Origin: an uncultured Lachnospiraceae bacterium
Lineage (GTDB): Bacteria > Bacillota > Clostridia > Lachnospirales > Lachnospiraceae
Length of the DNA stretch: 9,228 nt
Direction: 5' to 3'
NCBI GenBank assembly: GCA_902803625.1
Contig: CADCQV010000269.1
Span: forward strand, 1-9,228
The position numbers and the translations under genes are program-made. Of the stretch, positions 1 through 6,130 are shown piece after piece. The first letter of the stretch is position 1. Each line of letters starts with the position of its first letter. Below the pieces are notes generated by a model. It searched no databases. It was not told where the DNA came from and saw only the letters and a list, made by a program, of their open reading frames with translations.

Positions 1-190
1 CCTCCGTGATATCTCCCGGAAGATAGACAATAAAAAGATCCGTGCCCTCTATATGATCTTTGAGGTGGGGCAGATTCTCAGTTATAATCTTTACATTGTA
101 TCCCTGATCCAGAAGCTTCCTCTCCATACCCTTTACGATGACGCTGTACTGGAGCAGGACAATGGCAATATTCCTTGCATCTTCTTTCAT
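1..190 (-). CDS. N-terminus of a receiver-like (pseudo-receiver) protein, partial
   Basis: Sixty-three codons are visible, starting at the ATG at 190-188 and running off the left edge. An AGGAG ribosome binding site (202-198) lies 7 nt upstream of the ATG, which supports this start. The protein begins MKEDARNIAIVLLQYS and continues with a helix (KGMERKLLDQGYNV) and a second strand (LFIVYLPGD). This beta-alpha-beta pattern resembles the start of a CheY-type receiver domain. The usual acidic pair after the first strand is replaced by Leu-Gln, and the usual phospho-acceptor Asp at the end of the third strand appears to be Tyr (LFIVYLP). If the fold is right, this would be a receiver that cannot be phosphorylated in the normal way. 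The rest of the protein (output domain) is outside the window, so the function is unknown. The family call is inference from a short stretch. Confidence 0.55.
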   Translation of the reverse strand, partial: MKEDARNIAIVLLQYSVIVKGMERKLLDQGYNVKIITENLPHLKDHIEGTDLFIVYLPGDITE

Positions 191-286
191 CACATGTCTC
201 CTGTCTGATTATCCCATAAAATCTATTACAATCACTTTATCATCCTTATCCTGTTTGGGCAACAGAAAAAACTGAGGAAAACACAT

Positions 287-303
287 AGAGTATTTGATAC
301 TCT
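287..303. promoter_or_regulatory. Small perfect dyad in the divergent intergenic region
   Basis: AGAGTAT, a 3-nt centre TTG, then ATACTCT form a perfect 7-bp inverted repeat. It sits between the receiver-like gene (minus) and the symporter gene (plus). Its centre is 32 bp, about three helical turns, from the centre of the larger dyad at 313-341. There is no T-run on either side, so it does not look like a terminator. A protein-binding site is a possible reading, but the regulator is unknown. Confidence 0.35.
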
Positions 304-312
304 GTAATTTAT

Positions 313-341
313 AGTAAGCGAAATTAATAATTTCGCTTACT
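313..341. promoter_or_regulatory. Perfect 14-bp-arm palindrome, candidate operator
   Basis: The arms AGTAAGCGAAATTA and TAATTTCGCTTACT are exact reverse complements around a single central A, giving 29 bp of perfect symmetry. The dyad ends on the first base of a possible -35 box (341-346) for the symporter gene, so a bound protein could block or assist RNA polymerase. It lies about 120 bp upstream of the minus-strand receiver-like gene, so it could act on both divergent genes. A stem with a 1-nt loop makes an RNA hairpin role less natural than a DNA operator. I do not recognise the sequence as the site of a particular regulator. Confidence 0.5.
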
Positions 342-369
342 GTACATTCCTGCATTCGGGATGTATAGT
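341..369 (+). promoter_or_regulatory. Possible sigma-A promoter of the symporter gene
   Basis: TGTACA (341-346, 4 of 6 matches to TTGACA) and TATAGT (364-369, 5 of 6 matches to TATAAT) are separated by exactly 17 bp. Transcription would start near 376 and leave a leader of about 43 nt before the ATG at 419. The match is moderate; position and spacing are the main support. Confidence 0.35.
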
Positions 370-418
370 GTCTGATAGGAGAATTATTAGAGATCAATGA
401 AAGGAATTAACCTGATTT

Positions 419-1876
419 ATGACTATATCCGGTGTGATAATTGTTTTTATCCTCTATTTCGGACTTCTGATAGCTATTTCCAGGATCACTGCAAACAGGC
501 AGAGCTCAAACGATACTTTTTTCACGGGTGACCGTAGATCTCCCTGGATCATAGTGGCTTATGGCATGATAGGAACCCTTCTTTCCGGTGTTACATTTAT
601 GTCGGTGCCCGGTTATGTCCGGGAGTCGCAGTTTACTTATCTCGGGGTAGTCATAGGAAACTTTGTGGGGGTATTCGTAATAGCATTTCTGCTGCTCCCG
701 CTCTACTACAGATTAAACCTTACTTCCATTTATTCATATCTGAGAGAACGCTTTGGTCCCAGAAGTGAAAAGAGCGGAGCCATGCTCTTTATCATTTCAA
801 GACTTACCGGATCTGCTCTGAGGATGTATCTGGTCGTCTTTATCCTCTATGAGTTTTTCTTTAAGCAGGCGGGACTGCCATTCTTTGTACTGACAGCTAT
901 TCTGATCGGAATGATCCTATTATATACGTTCCACGGAGGGATAAGGACCGTCGTCTGGACAGATGTACTCCAGACTACAGCCATGCTCCTTGCCCTTGCC
1001 GGTACAGTCTGGATCCTGATAAAGGGAATGGGCTGCCCGGTTTCGGAAGTGATGAATGATGCTATGTCGGACGGAATGATGAATATATATGACAGTGACT
1101 GGAAGTCCTCCACCTTTTTCTGGAAACAGTTTGCAAGCGGAGTTGCCGGAATGGTCGCCATGACCGGTCTTGATCAGGACATGATGCAGAAAAATCTGTC
1201 CTGCGACAACCTGAAAAATTCCCAGAAGAACATGTCTCTTACCGCAGTTCTCCTGCTTCTCATGAATACGATATTCCTGATCCTGGGAGTTCTACTGATA
1301 TACTATGCAGAAAATAACCGGATAATCCTTCCCGAAAAGTCGGATGCAATCTTCTCAACCATAGCATTATCCGCAAATACAGTATCCGCAGTATTATTTG
1401 TAGTTGGTCTTGTTGCTGCAGGATTTTCAAGTGCCGACGGTTCACTGACCTCTCTCACCACGTCCTTCTGCATAAACATTCTTGATTTTGAAAAAAATCC
1501 GGAACTGAATGAAGGCAGGAAAACAAAGATCCGTAAATTTGTGCATGTGGTATTTGCATTCTTATTCTTTGCGATAATCGTTATATTTAAGCCTTTTCAT
1601 ACCGATTCCATTATTTCAACCATCTTCAAGGTCGCCGGCTTCACCTATGGGCCGCTTCTCGGAATGTTCTGTTTTGGAATGATAATGACAGAACGCAGAG
1701 TAAATGATAAGGCTGTCCCTTATATAGCAGTCATATCCCCGGCTGCAAGTATCCTGATCGACAGGTACTCAGAGACCCTGCTCTTCGGATACCGTTTCGG
1801 TTTTGAGATCCTGCTCCTCAATGCACTGCTGACCTTTGCAGGATTACTGCTCTTCCGGAAGAACGGCAGCATATGA
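419..1876 (+). CDS. Sodium:solute symporter (SSS/SSF family)
   Basis: This 485-residue protein is an integral membrane transporter that should couple sodium entry to uptake of an organic solute; the substrate cannot be read from the sequence. Hydrophobic segments span the whole length and fit 12-13 transmembrane helices. The family signature GGIRTVVWTDVLQ is at residues 173-185. GTLLSGVTF (about 52-60, first core helix) and SSADGSLTS (337-345) match the parts of the fold that form the second sodium site. YLRERFG and DQDMMQKNLSC are further family landmarks. From memory, it resembles the sodium:solute symporters common in Bacteroidetes more than PutP; this is a recollection, not a search result. 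The length is near normal and the frame is intact. AAAGGA at 400-405 is a rather distant ribosome binding site (13 nt). The 3' end is 2 bp from the convergent FliD-like gene. Confidence 0.9.
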   Translation: MTISGVIIVFILYFGLLIAISRITANRQSSNDTFFTGDRRSPWIIVAYGMIGTLLSGVTFMSVPGYVRESQFTYLGVVIGNFVGVFVIAFLLLPLYYRLNLTSIYSYLRERFGPRSEKSGAMLFIISRLTGSALRMYLVVFILYEFFFKQAGLPFFVLTAILIGMILLYTFHGGIRTVVWTDVLQTTAMLLALAGTVWILIKGMGCPVSEVMNDAMSDGMMNIYDSDWKSSTFFWKQFASGVAGMVAMTGLDQDMMQKNLSCDNLKNSQKNMSLTAVLLLLMNTIFLILGVLLIYYAENNRIILPEKSDAIFSTIALSANTVSAVLFVVGLVAAGFSSADGSLTSLTTSFCINILDFEKNPELNEGRKTKIRKFVHVVFAFLFFAIIVIFKPFHTDSIISTIFKVAGFTYGPLLGMFCFGMIMTERRVNDKAVPYIAVISPAASILIDRYSETLLFGYRFGFEILLLNALLTFAGLLLFRKNGSI

Positions 1877-1878
1877 CC

Positions 1879-2616
1879 CTATACAATGGCATTGTAGGTG
1901 CTGTTGTCGTCGGTATTTTTTTCGGAGGTACCCTCCGCATTGTAAACCTTGCTGCTGCTCAATTTATTGGCCGCGGAATTCTTCATAACACCCGCTCTTG
2001 AGGCGGTGGAATCCGCAAACGAACCCTGGCCGCTGAAAAGAGCCTTTATGCTGCTGATATCCGCTCCGTTGAACTTATCCCGGTCTATGGAAAGGGTTCC
2101 GTCCTTTGCGACGCTGATCCCTATCTGCCCAAGGAGGTTCGAATTGCTTCTGGTATTCTTCAGCATCCTTACGGTGACATCATTAAGTGAAGACAGGCTT
2201 TCGGATGAGCCATTCTTGATAAGAGCGTTGTAGCTGTCTGCAAAATCCTTAACCGCACTGTATATCTTGTCGTAATCATACTCGGAATCGGATTTTGTTC
2301 CGTCCTTTGCTGTTTTCTGGAACTCACCCTTCTGATAGATACTGAATGAGCTTAGCTTATCAACTGCCGCGGAAAGATCCTCAGCCGAGGATTTAACGGT
2401 ATTGTACGCGTTCTTTTCCGTGGTGCTGATGCTGTTCTTCGCTTCCTTTGCGCTCTCCTTTTCCTTCGCATAATAAGCCTTGTAGAGCTTTGATGCGCTC
2501 CCGTTCTTTAATGAAGCGTAGTCGCCGAGACTGTCATAAAGGGTTGCGGGTTTTGAGGAAGAAGCTCCCCCGAATAAATAGGAAAGGTCGTTTCCGCTGC
2601 TGATGGTATTTGACAT
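1879..2616 (-). CDS. Small FliD-like protein under a sigma-28 promoter
   Basis: This 245-residue protein has an excellent ribosome binding site (AAGGAGG, 2633-2627, 10 nt from the ATG). It has no Sec signal peptide and begins with a polar Ser/Gly-rich tail (MSNTISSGNDLSYLFGG), followed by a DYASLKNGSASKLYKAYYAK block (about 32-51). Residues 114-200 resemble the C-terminal part of the flagellar filament cap FliD (HAP2): a helix around DSYNALIK (128-134), then LLGQIGISV (161-169), KDGTLSIDRDKF (171-182) and IKALFSG (190-196). It lacks the N-terminal FliD domain and is about half the usual FliD length. It contains no Cys or Trp. No other flagellar gene is visible nearby. The sigma-28 promoter at 2722-2748 independently supports a motility link. 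It may be exported by the flagellar type III apparatus and act at the filament or as a secreted factor; that is inference. FliD similarity was judged by eye. Confidence 0.7.
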   Translation of the reverse strand: MSNTISSGNDLSYLFGGASSSKPATLYDSLGDYASLKNGSASKLYKAYYAKEKESAKEAKNSISTTEKNAYNTVKSSAEDLSAAVDKLSSFSIYQKGEFQKTAKDGTKSDSEYDYDKIYSAVKDFADSYNALIKNGSSESLSSLNDVTVRMLKNTRSNSNLLGQIGISVAKDGTLSIDRDKFNGADISSIKALFSGQGSFADSTASRAGVMKNSAANKLSSSKVYNAEGTSEKNTDDNSTYNAIV

Positions 2617-2721
2617 TATATTTTAACCTCCTTGTATTCCAGCTTGCTGTATTTTCTGCAATAAATCCCGAATCCGTTCGGTAAAAGAACATAGAATGAC
2701 TATGATTCTTTTCTAACAAAT

Positions 2722-2748
2722 ATATCGGCAAAAATCAAGTTATGTTTA
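2722..2748 (-). promoter_or_regulatory. Sigma-28 (SigD/FliA) promoter of the FliD-like gene
   Basis: Read on the minus strand, TAAA (2748-2745), a 15-bp spacer (2744-2730) and GCCGATAT (2729-2722) match the established SigD/FliA consensus of TAAA, about 15 bp, then GCCGATAA/T. No -10 or -35 of the sigma-A type fits as well in this region. Transcription would start near 2714, giving a leader of about 98 nt before the ATG at 2616. Confidence 0.8.
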
Positions 2749-2806
2749 CCCCTTGTTTGTTCAAAATCACATACAATGTTATTTAGGAACCAAAGAGACT
2801 CTACAG

Positions 2807-2878
2807 TGTCAATCTGAGCGAATCGACTAAAAAGTGCCAATCATTAAAAGTGTCATTCTGAGCGAAGCGAAGAATCTT
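2807..2878 (+). repeat. Two diverged copies of a hairpin repeat, 44 bp apart
   Basis: The clear copy is at 2851-2878: TGTCATTCTGAGC, then GAAGCGAAGAATCTT. It can fold as ATTCT, a GA/GA internal loop, GC, a GAA loop, GC and AGAAT. A degraded copy starts TGTCAATCTGAGCGAATCG at 2807-2825, exactly 44 bp upstream. The same element occurs as a cleaner 44-bp tandem array on the opposite strand at 5901-6067. The upstream copy has lost its right arm, as expected for an old copy. Confidence 0.75.
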
Positions 2879-2899
2879 TATATACGAGAGCACGAAATG

Positions 2900-2974
2900 T
2901 GTCCCGGATTGATAACTGTTTTTTGAGCAATCAGCACGTCCCGCTTAGCGAATCCGAGGCTTATGTCCCGGATT
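2900..2974 (+). repeat. Short direct repeat upstream of the amidase gene
   Basis: TGTCCCGGATT occurs at 2900-2910 and again at 2964-2974, 64 bp apart. The stretch between them has no coding potential that I can support. The second copy runs into the amidase -35 box at 2973. It may mark a small duplication or the edges of an inserted element; chance is also possible for 11 bp. Together with the hairpin repeats this accounts for most of what is recognisable in the 2750-3075 gap. Confidence 0.4.
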
Positions 2975-3001
2975 TACAAAATGATTCAGGTAGTATATGA
3001 T
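2973..3001 (+). promoter_or_regulatory. Sigma-A promoter of the amidase gene
   Basis: TTTACA (2973-2978, 5 of 6 matches to TTGACA) and TATGAT (2996-3001, 5 of 6 matches to TATAAT) are spaced by 17 bp. The start site would be near 3008, leaving about 68 nt before the preferred ATG at 3076. It lies just downstream of the hairpin repeats and does not overlap them. Confidence 0.6.
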
Positions 3002-3075
3002 GAATCGGACGCCCTGCCAAACGCTTCAAAGACACCCGGCGGACGGTCATGGAATACAAAAGGAGAACTACCGGA

Positions 3076-3978
3076 ATGAAGACCAGATTGCTTCCAGTAA
3101 TAACAGCAGTATGTATGATGCTTTCAACAGTGACGGCGAACGCCGCTACGGTTATGATAGATCCGGGGCACGGCGGCGCAGGAACGGCAGGTGCCGGCGC
3201 GATTTACCCACCCTATATGGAGAAATCACTGACGCTTGATGTGGCAAATCAGCTCTGCGCGGAACTCAATGCCTCCGGCATTTCGGCAGAAATGACCCGG
3301 ACAGGTGATACCGCTCTGTCTCTCCCCGAAAGGGCTGCGATCGCCAAAAATTCCGGTGCAAAGCTTTTAGTCAGCATACACTTCAATGCCTCAGCAGCAC
3401 ACGACAAGAGCGGCTGTGCCGTATGGACATCCATGTTCGGAAACCACTATAAAGCCGGAGCGGAATGCGGAAACGCCATATTATCGAATCTAAGCTCCTT
3501 AGGCTTTGTAAATAAGGGTGTGTGGACCAAGGCCGGATCCCAGGGTGATTATTACGGGGTTGTCCGCTACGGTACCAGTGTGGGAATACCTACCCTCATT
3601 GTGGAACATTGCTATATGGATAATGCCTCAGACAGAGCAATCCTTGAAAGCGTCGGCACCGGAGCCCTGGCACATGCTGATGCCGCGGGAATAACGGGCT
3701 TTTTCAGCAGTGCCACCGGTCAGGCCCTGGCAAACGGAAGCCTCGACACCACCGCCGCAAATTCCGCTAGCTCCGTAACAGTAGCCACCGGCTCCGGAAA
3801 AAGCAGCGGAACCGGCGGCAGCTCTTCAGCAAGTCTAAAGGCTAATTTCTCTGATTCGGAATGGCAGTGGCTTTTAAGCCAATGGGCCTATACGGGTAAT
3901 GCCGAAACCGTCATAACCCAGGTACCCTTATCCGACCTGAAGGCACTGATCGAAGAACATAATAAGGGAAACATTTGA
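3076..3978 (+). CDS. Secreted N-acetylmuramoyl-L-alanine amidase (Amidase_3)
   Basis: This 300-residue cell-wall hydrolase should cleave the bond between N-acetylmuramic acid and L-alanine of the stem peptide, outside the membrane. I choose the ATG at 3076 because AGGAG lies 10 nt upstream and the protein then starts with a clean Sec signal peptide (MKTRLLPVITAVCMML, cleavage near TANA-A, residue 23 or 24). An in-frame ATG at 3049 would add nine charged residues and has no good binding site. The zinc ligands are H32 (IDPGHGG), E49 (MEKSL) and H102 (SIHFN); the catalytic Glu is E177 (LIVEHCYMDN). The family often has EtGFxsN here, so His-Cys-Tyr is a local variant. A Ser/Gly/Thr linker follows (about 205-255), then a short aromatic tail (SEWQWLLSQWAY) that might contact the wall. 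The gene is convergent with the DUF3048 gene, 20 bp away. Confidence 0.92.
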   Translation: MKTRLLPVITAVCMMLSTVTANAATVMIDPGHGGAGTAGAGAIYPPYMEKSLTLDVANQLCAELNASGISAEMTRTGDTALSLPERAAIAKNSGAKLLVSIHFNASAAHDKSGCAVWTSMFGNHYKAGAECGNAILSNLSSLGFVNKGVWTKAGSQGDYYGVVRYGTSVGIPTLIVEHCYMDNASDRAILESVGTGALAHADAAGITGFFSSATGQALANGSLDTTAANSASSVTVATGSGKSSGTGGSSSASLKANFSDSEWQWLLSQWAYTGNAETVITQVPLSDLKALIEEHNKGNI

Positions 3979-3998
3979 GCCAAGGAAAAAAGATCCGA

Positions 3999-5876
3999 TT
4001 ATGAGTATTTGGGATTTCTACCCTTCTGGGCGATACCGATATAAGTCTTTCCCGTATTAAGCTTTATCTCATTCCCTGCGTCGTCATAGTACTTCGTAGG
4101 GCTGTAGTCTCCTGTCTTCTTCCAGTGGATATGGATGCATTTCCCCCTGGTAAAGAAGTAGCCGTCCTCCGTCGAATCCAGCATGGTGAAGCCGAGATAG
4201 CCCTTCTTGTCCAGCTGGCTCCACTTTGTATTCTGGATTATCACATTCGCGAATGAGATCTGCCGGCCGTTAATGGCATCCTTCTGGGCTCCGCCATGGA
4301 TATTCTTGTAATAAAGCCCGTCAGCCGCATTGTAGGTAAATGAGCTCTTGCTGTAGGGAAAGATCTCCGAGAGGTCGATACTTGTGGCACTTTCTCCACC
4401 GGGGAGGTCATTCACACCTTCTGCAAAGCTGAAGTGCTTAGGATTATAAAATCCTGATCTTAAATTCGTGAGATAACCCTGCTGCATACAGGCCTTTTGA
4501 ATACCGGAGGCCGAGATGTAGGCATTATGCGGCGCCTGCCTGTCAGAGGTCCTGAAAAACTGTCCGGCCCCGGGTGCTTTTCCGCCTACGCCGTATTCAT
4601 AGGTTCCGGAAATATTATTCATGTCCGGAGCATTGATCACTCCCTTCATATAGGCAACACCGCCAAAATGGATAAGTATCGGATCCCACTCCTTTGCAGC
4701 ATAGATATAATAAAGCCTGCAGCTCCTTAAATTTCCTATTCTGGAAAGATCCGTCCAGTTGGGAATGATGGCCATCTGCCTTGATATTCCGCCCTCCTCC
4801 ATGATCTCATAGAGGATATCCGCCCGGCTTATTCCGTAGGAAGGCTGCGCAGCCCTGTCCGTAGGCATCATAACCGCAAGAGGCCGGGTATTTGCCTGAG
4901 CGGAGGTCACACTTTCATTTGTATAGACACTTTTTGTGCTGCCCTCCTTATAAGCGCTTGCAACAGTCTTCGGTAAGGGAGTGCTGTTATCCTCCGCTCC
5001 GTCTGCCATCATGGAATCAATGTCGGTATCGGAGCCGTTCTTCACCTCATCCGCAGCGGTTGAAGTGCTCGAATCGGATCCCTTTACAGGAGCGGTAAGT
5101 ACACCCGGCGTATAATGTCCGAGATACTTCCCGTAATAATTAGCCCAGGAGTAGCTGTATTTCCCGAGAGGTGCGCTCTTTCCGGCGCCCAGTGCCCTGT
5201 AGCTTGCAGACTGGTTCTGGGCATTGAGTACGGCAGCATCCTCAGCTGCGGCATAGGCCTTCACATCAAAGGAAGCATTTCCCTGCTCCCCGTTCCCTAT
5301 ACCGGTTTCCACAAAGTAACGTAAAAGTGCGGCACTGTCACCGCCGAGCTCCGGATGCTTCGCCTGATAGAAGGCCGCATCAAAAACCTTTGAATAGTCC
5401 CGTCCGTTGTAGGTGGTTCCGGTAACTGTCGCTTCCGGCCTTCCCAAAAGATAGGGATTATTAAGGCAGGAGGACATTATATTATAAAACGCATCCTTTT
5501 CTCCGTTCTTTTTTCCGAGATACTCCTCACAATATGAAGAAAGCGTATTGTAATCTAAGGTGTAACCGTTATCAAGGAGCATCTCCAGATTACGGTAATT
5601 ATTCTTCGCCATATCGAGGGTAATTTCCTTCGATCCGAGATATGACTGGGGAGCGAAGCTCCAATAGGCGTTTTCAACCTCTGTAAGGTATGAAGGATTC
5701 CAGGTACCGGGGTCAGTTGTCCCCAGTTTCTGCATCATCTCCGATGCAGAGGTAAAACGGGTATTCCTTGTGACAGCAGCAAATGCAGCTGTAACAAAGA
5801 AAAGTGAAAGACAGAGACCTAAAATTATTACTCTAAGAATATCATTTCTAAAGTGTTTCATATCGGTTTCATCCAT
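3999..5876 (-). CDS. Secreted DUF3048 (YerB-like) protein with an N-terminal extension
   Basis: This 625-residue protein has a signal peptide (hydrophobic about 13-33, cleavage near AAFA-A) and no lipobox Cys, unlike the lipoprotein YerB of Bacillus. Residues 35-157 are unrecognised. Residues about 160-215 (KVFDAAFYQAKHPEL, then LLRYFVETGIGNGEQ and FDVKAYA) form one copy of a repeat often seen in secreted Lachnospiraceae proteins. A Ser/Thr/Asp linker covers about 245-330. DUF3048 fills 331-625: RPLAVMM, ISRADILYEIMEEGGISRQ, IGNLRSCRLYY and HFGG in its first half; FANVIIQNTKW, TRGKCIHIHWKK and LNTGKTYI in its second. The biochemical role of the family is unknown; an envelope role is inference. 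The start is uncertain: neither the ATG at 5876 nor the in-frame ATG at 5861 has a clear ribosome binding site. Only 24 bp separate the first from a repeat array. Confidence 0.88.
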   Translation of the reverse strand: MDETDMKHFRNDILRVIILGLCLSLFFVTAAFAAVTRNTRFTSASEMMQKLGTTDPGTWNPSYLTEVENAYWSFAPQSYLGSKEITLDMAKNNYRNLEMLLDNGYTLDYNTLSSYCEEYLGKKNGEKDAFYNIMSSCLNNPYLLGRPEATVTGTTYNGRDYSKVFDAAFYQAKHPELGGDSAALLRYFVETGIGNGEQGNASFDVKAYAAAEDAAVLNAQNQSASYRALGAGKSAPLGKYSYSWANYYGKYLGHYTPGVLTAPVKGSDSSTSTAADEVKNGSDTDIDSMMADGAEDNSTPLPKTVASAYKEGSTKSVYTNESVTSAQANTRPLAVMMPTDRAAQPSYGISRADILYEIMEEGGISRQMAIIPNWTDLSRIGNLRSCRLYYIYAAKEWDPILIHFGGVAYMKGVINAPDMNNISGTYEYGVGGKAPGAGQFFRTSDRQAPHNAYISASGIQKACMQQGYLTNLRSGFYNPKHFSFAEGVNDLPGGESATSIDLSEIFPYSKSSFTYNAADGLYYKNIHGGAQKDAINGRQISFANVIIQNTKWSQLDKKGYLGFTMLDSTEDGYFFTRGKCIHIHWKKTGDYSPTKYYDDAGNEIKLNTGKTYIGIAQKGRNPKYS

Positions 5877-5900
5877 ATTCTTTATGATTATTCAATCTGT

Positions 5901-6067
5901 AAAAAGATTCTTCGGGCTTCGCCCTCAGAATGACAGCACTACTCAAAAAGATTCTTCGGGCTTCGCCCTCGGAATGACAGCACTACTCAAAAAGATTCTT
6001 CGGGCTTCGCCCTCAGAATGACAGCACTACTCAAAAAGATTCTTCGGGCTTCGCCCTCAGAATGACA
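5901..6067 (-). repeat. Tandem array of a 44-bp hairpin repeat, 3.8 copies
   Basis: Units lie at 5901-5944, 5945-5988, 5989-6032 and a partial one at 6033-6067. The full units are identical except for one A-to-G change at 5971. On the minus strand each unit reads TGTCATTCTGAGGGCGAAG then CCCGAAGAATCTTTTT, followed by a GAGTAGTGC spacer. It folds as ATTCT, a GA/GA internal loop, GGGC, a GAA loop, GCCC and AGAAT. The array fills the space between the coiled-coil gene terminator and the DUF3048 gene, both on the minus strand. The near identity of the units implies recent expansion. The short T-run after each hairpin on the minus strand could give weak terminator activity. Confidence 0.95.
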
Positions 6068-6075
6068 ATAGCCTT

Positions 6076-6109
6076 AAAAAAATCCCGTGCCGGAACTTCC
6101 GGCACGGGA
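6076..6109 (-). terminator. Rho-independent terminator of the coiled-coil protein gene
   Basis: On the minus strand TCCCGTGCCGG, loop AAGTT and CCGGCACGGGA make an 11-bp GC-rich stem (6109-6083), followed directly by seven T (6082-6076). It begins 22 nt after the stop codon at 6131-6133. There is no T-run on the plus side, so it works in one direction. It should isolate the downstream DUF3048 gene from this transcript. Confidence 0.95.
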
Positions 6110-6130
6110 CCTGAAATTACTAAGCTGGAA

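Noticed and set aside
209..397. Minus-strand 62-codon reading frame (TTG start) ahead of the receiver-like gene
   Set aside because: It has no ribosome binding site at the TTG or at the internal ATG (355), it covers both dyads, and the product matches nothing I recognise. It ends 18 bp before the next gene, so a short leader peptide is not excluded.
1882..1896. Dyad TACAATG-G-CATTGTA as a bidirectional terminator between the convergent genes
   Set aside because: It is AT-rich, has no T-run on either side and lies in the last codons of the FliD-like gene. I see no clear terminator between these genes.
2534..2731. Minus-strand 65-codon frame overlapping the start of the FliD-like gene
   Set aside because: It overlaps the sigma-28 -10 box, leader and ribosome binding site of the FliD-like gene in another frame and has no family features.
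3049..3075. Upstream in-frame ATG at 3049 as the amidase start
   Set aside because: No good ribosome binding site precedes it, whereas AGGAG is correctly placed for the ATG at 3076, which also gives a standard signal peptide.
5770..6021. Plus-strand reading frame across the repeat array
   Set aside because: It is mainly translated repeat DNA joined to the antisense of the DUF3048 signal peptide; no plausible start signal.
5901..6067. CRISPR array
   Set aside because: The units are contiguous 44-bp tandem copies with identical spacers (CAGCACTACTC), not repeats separated by unique spacers, and there is no cas gene.
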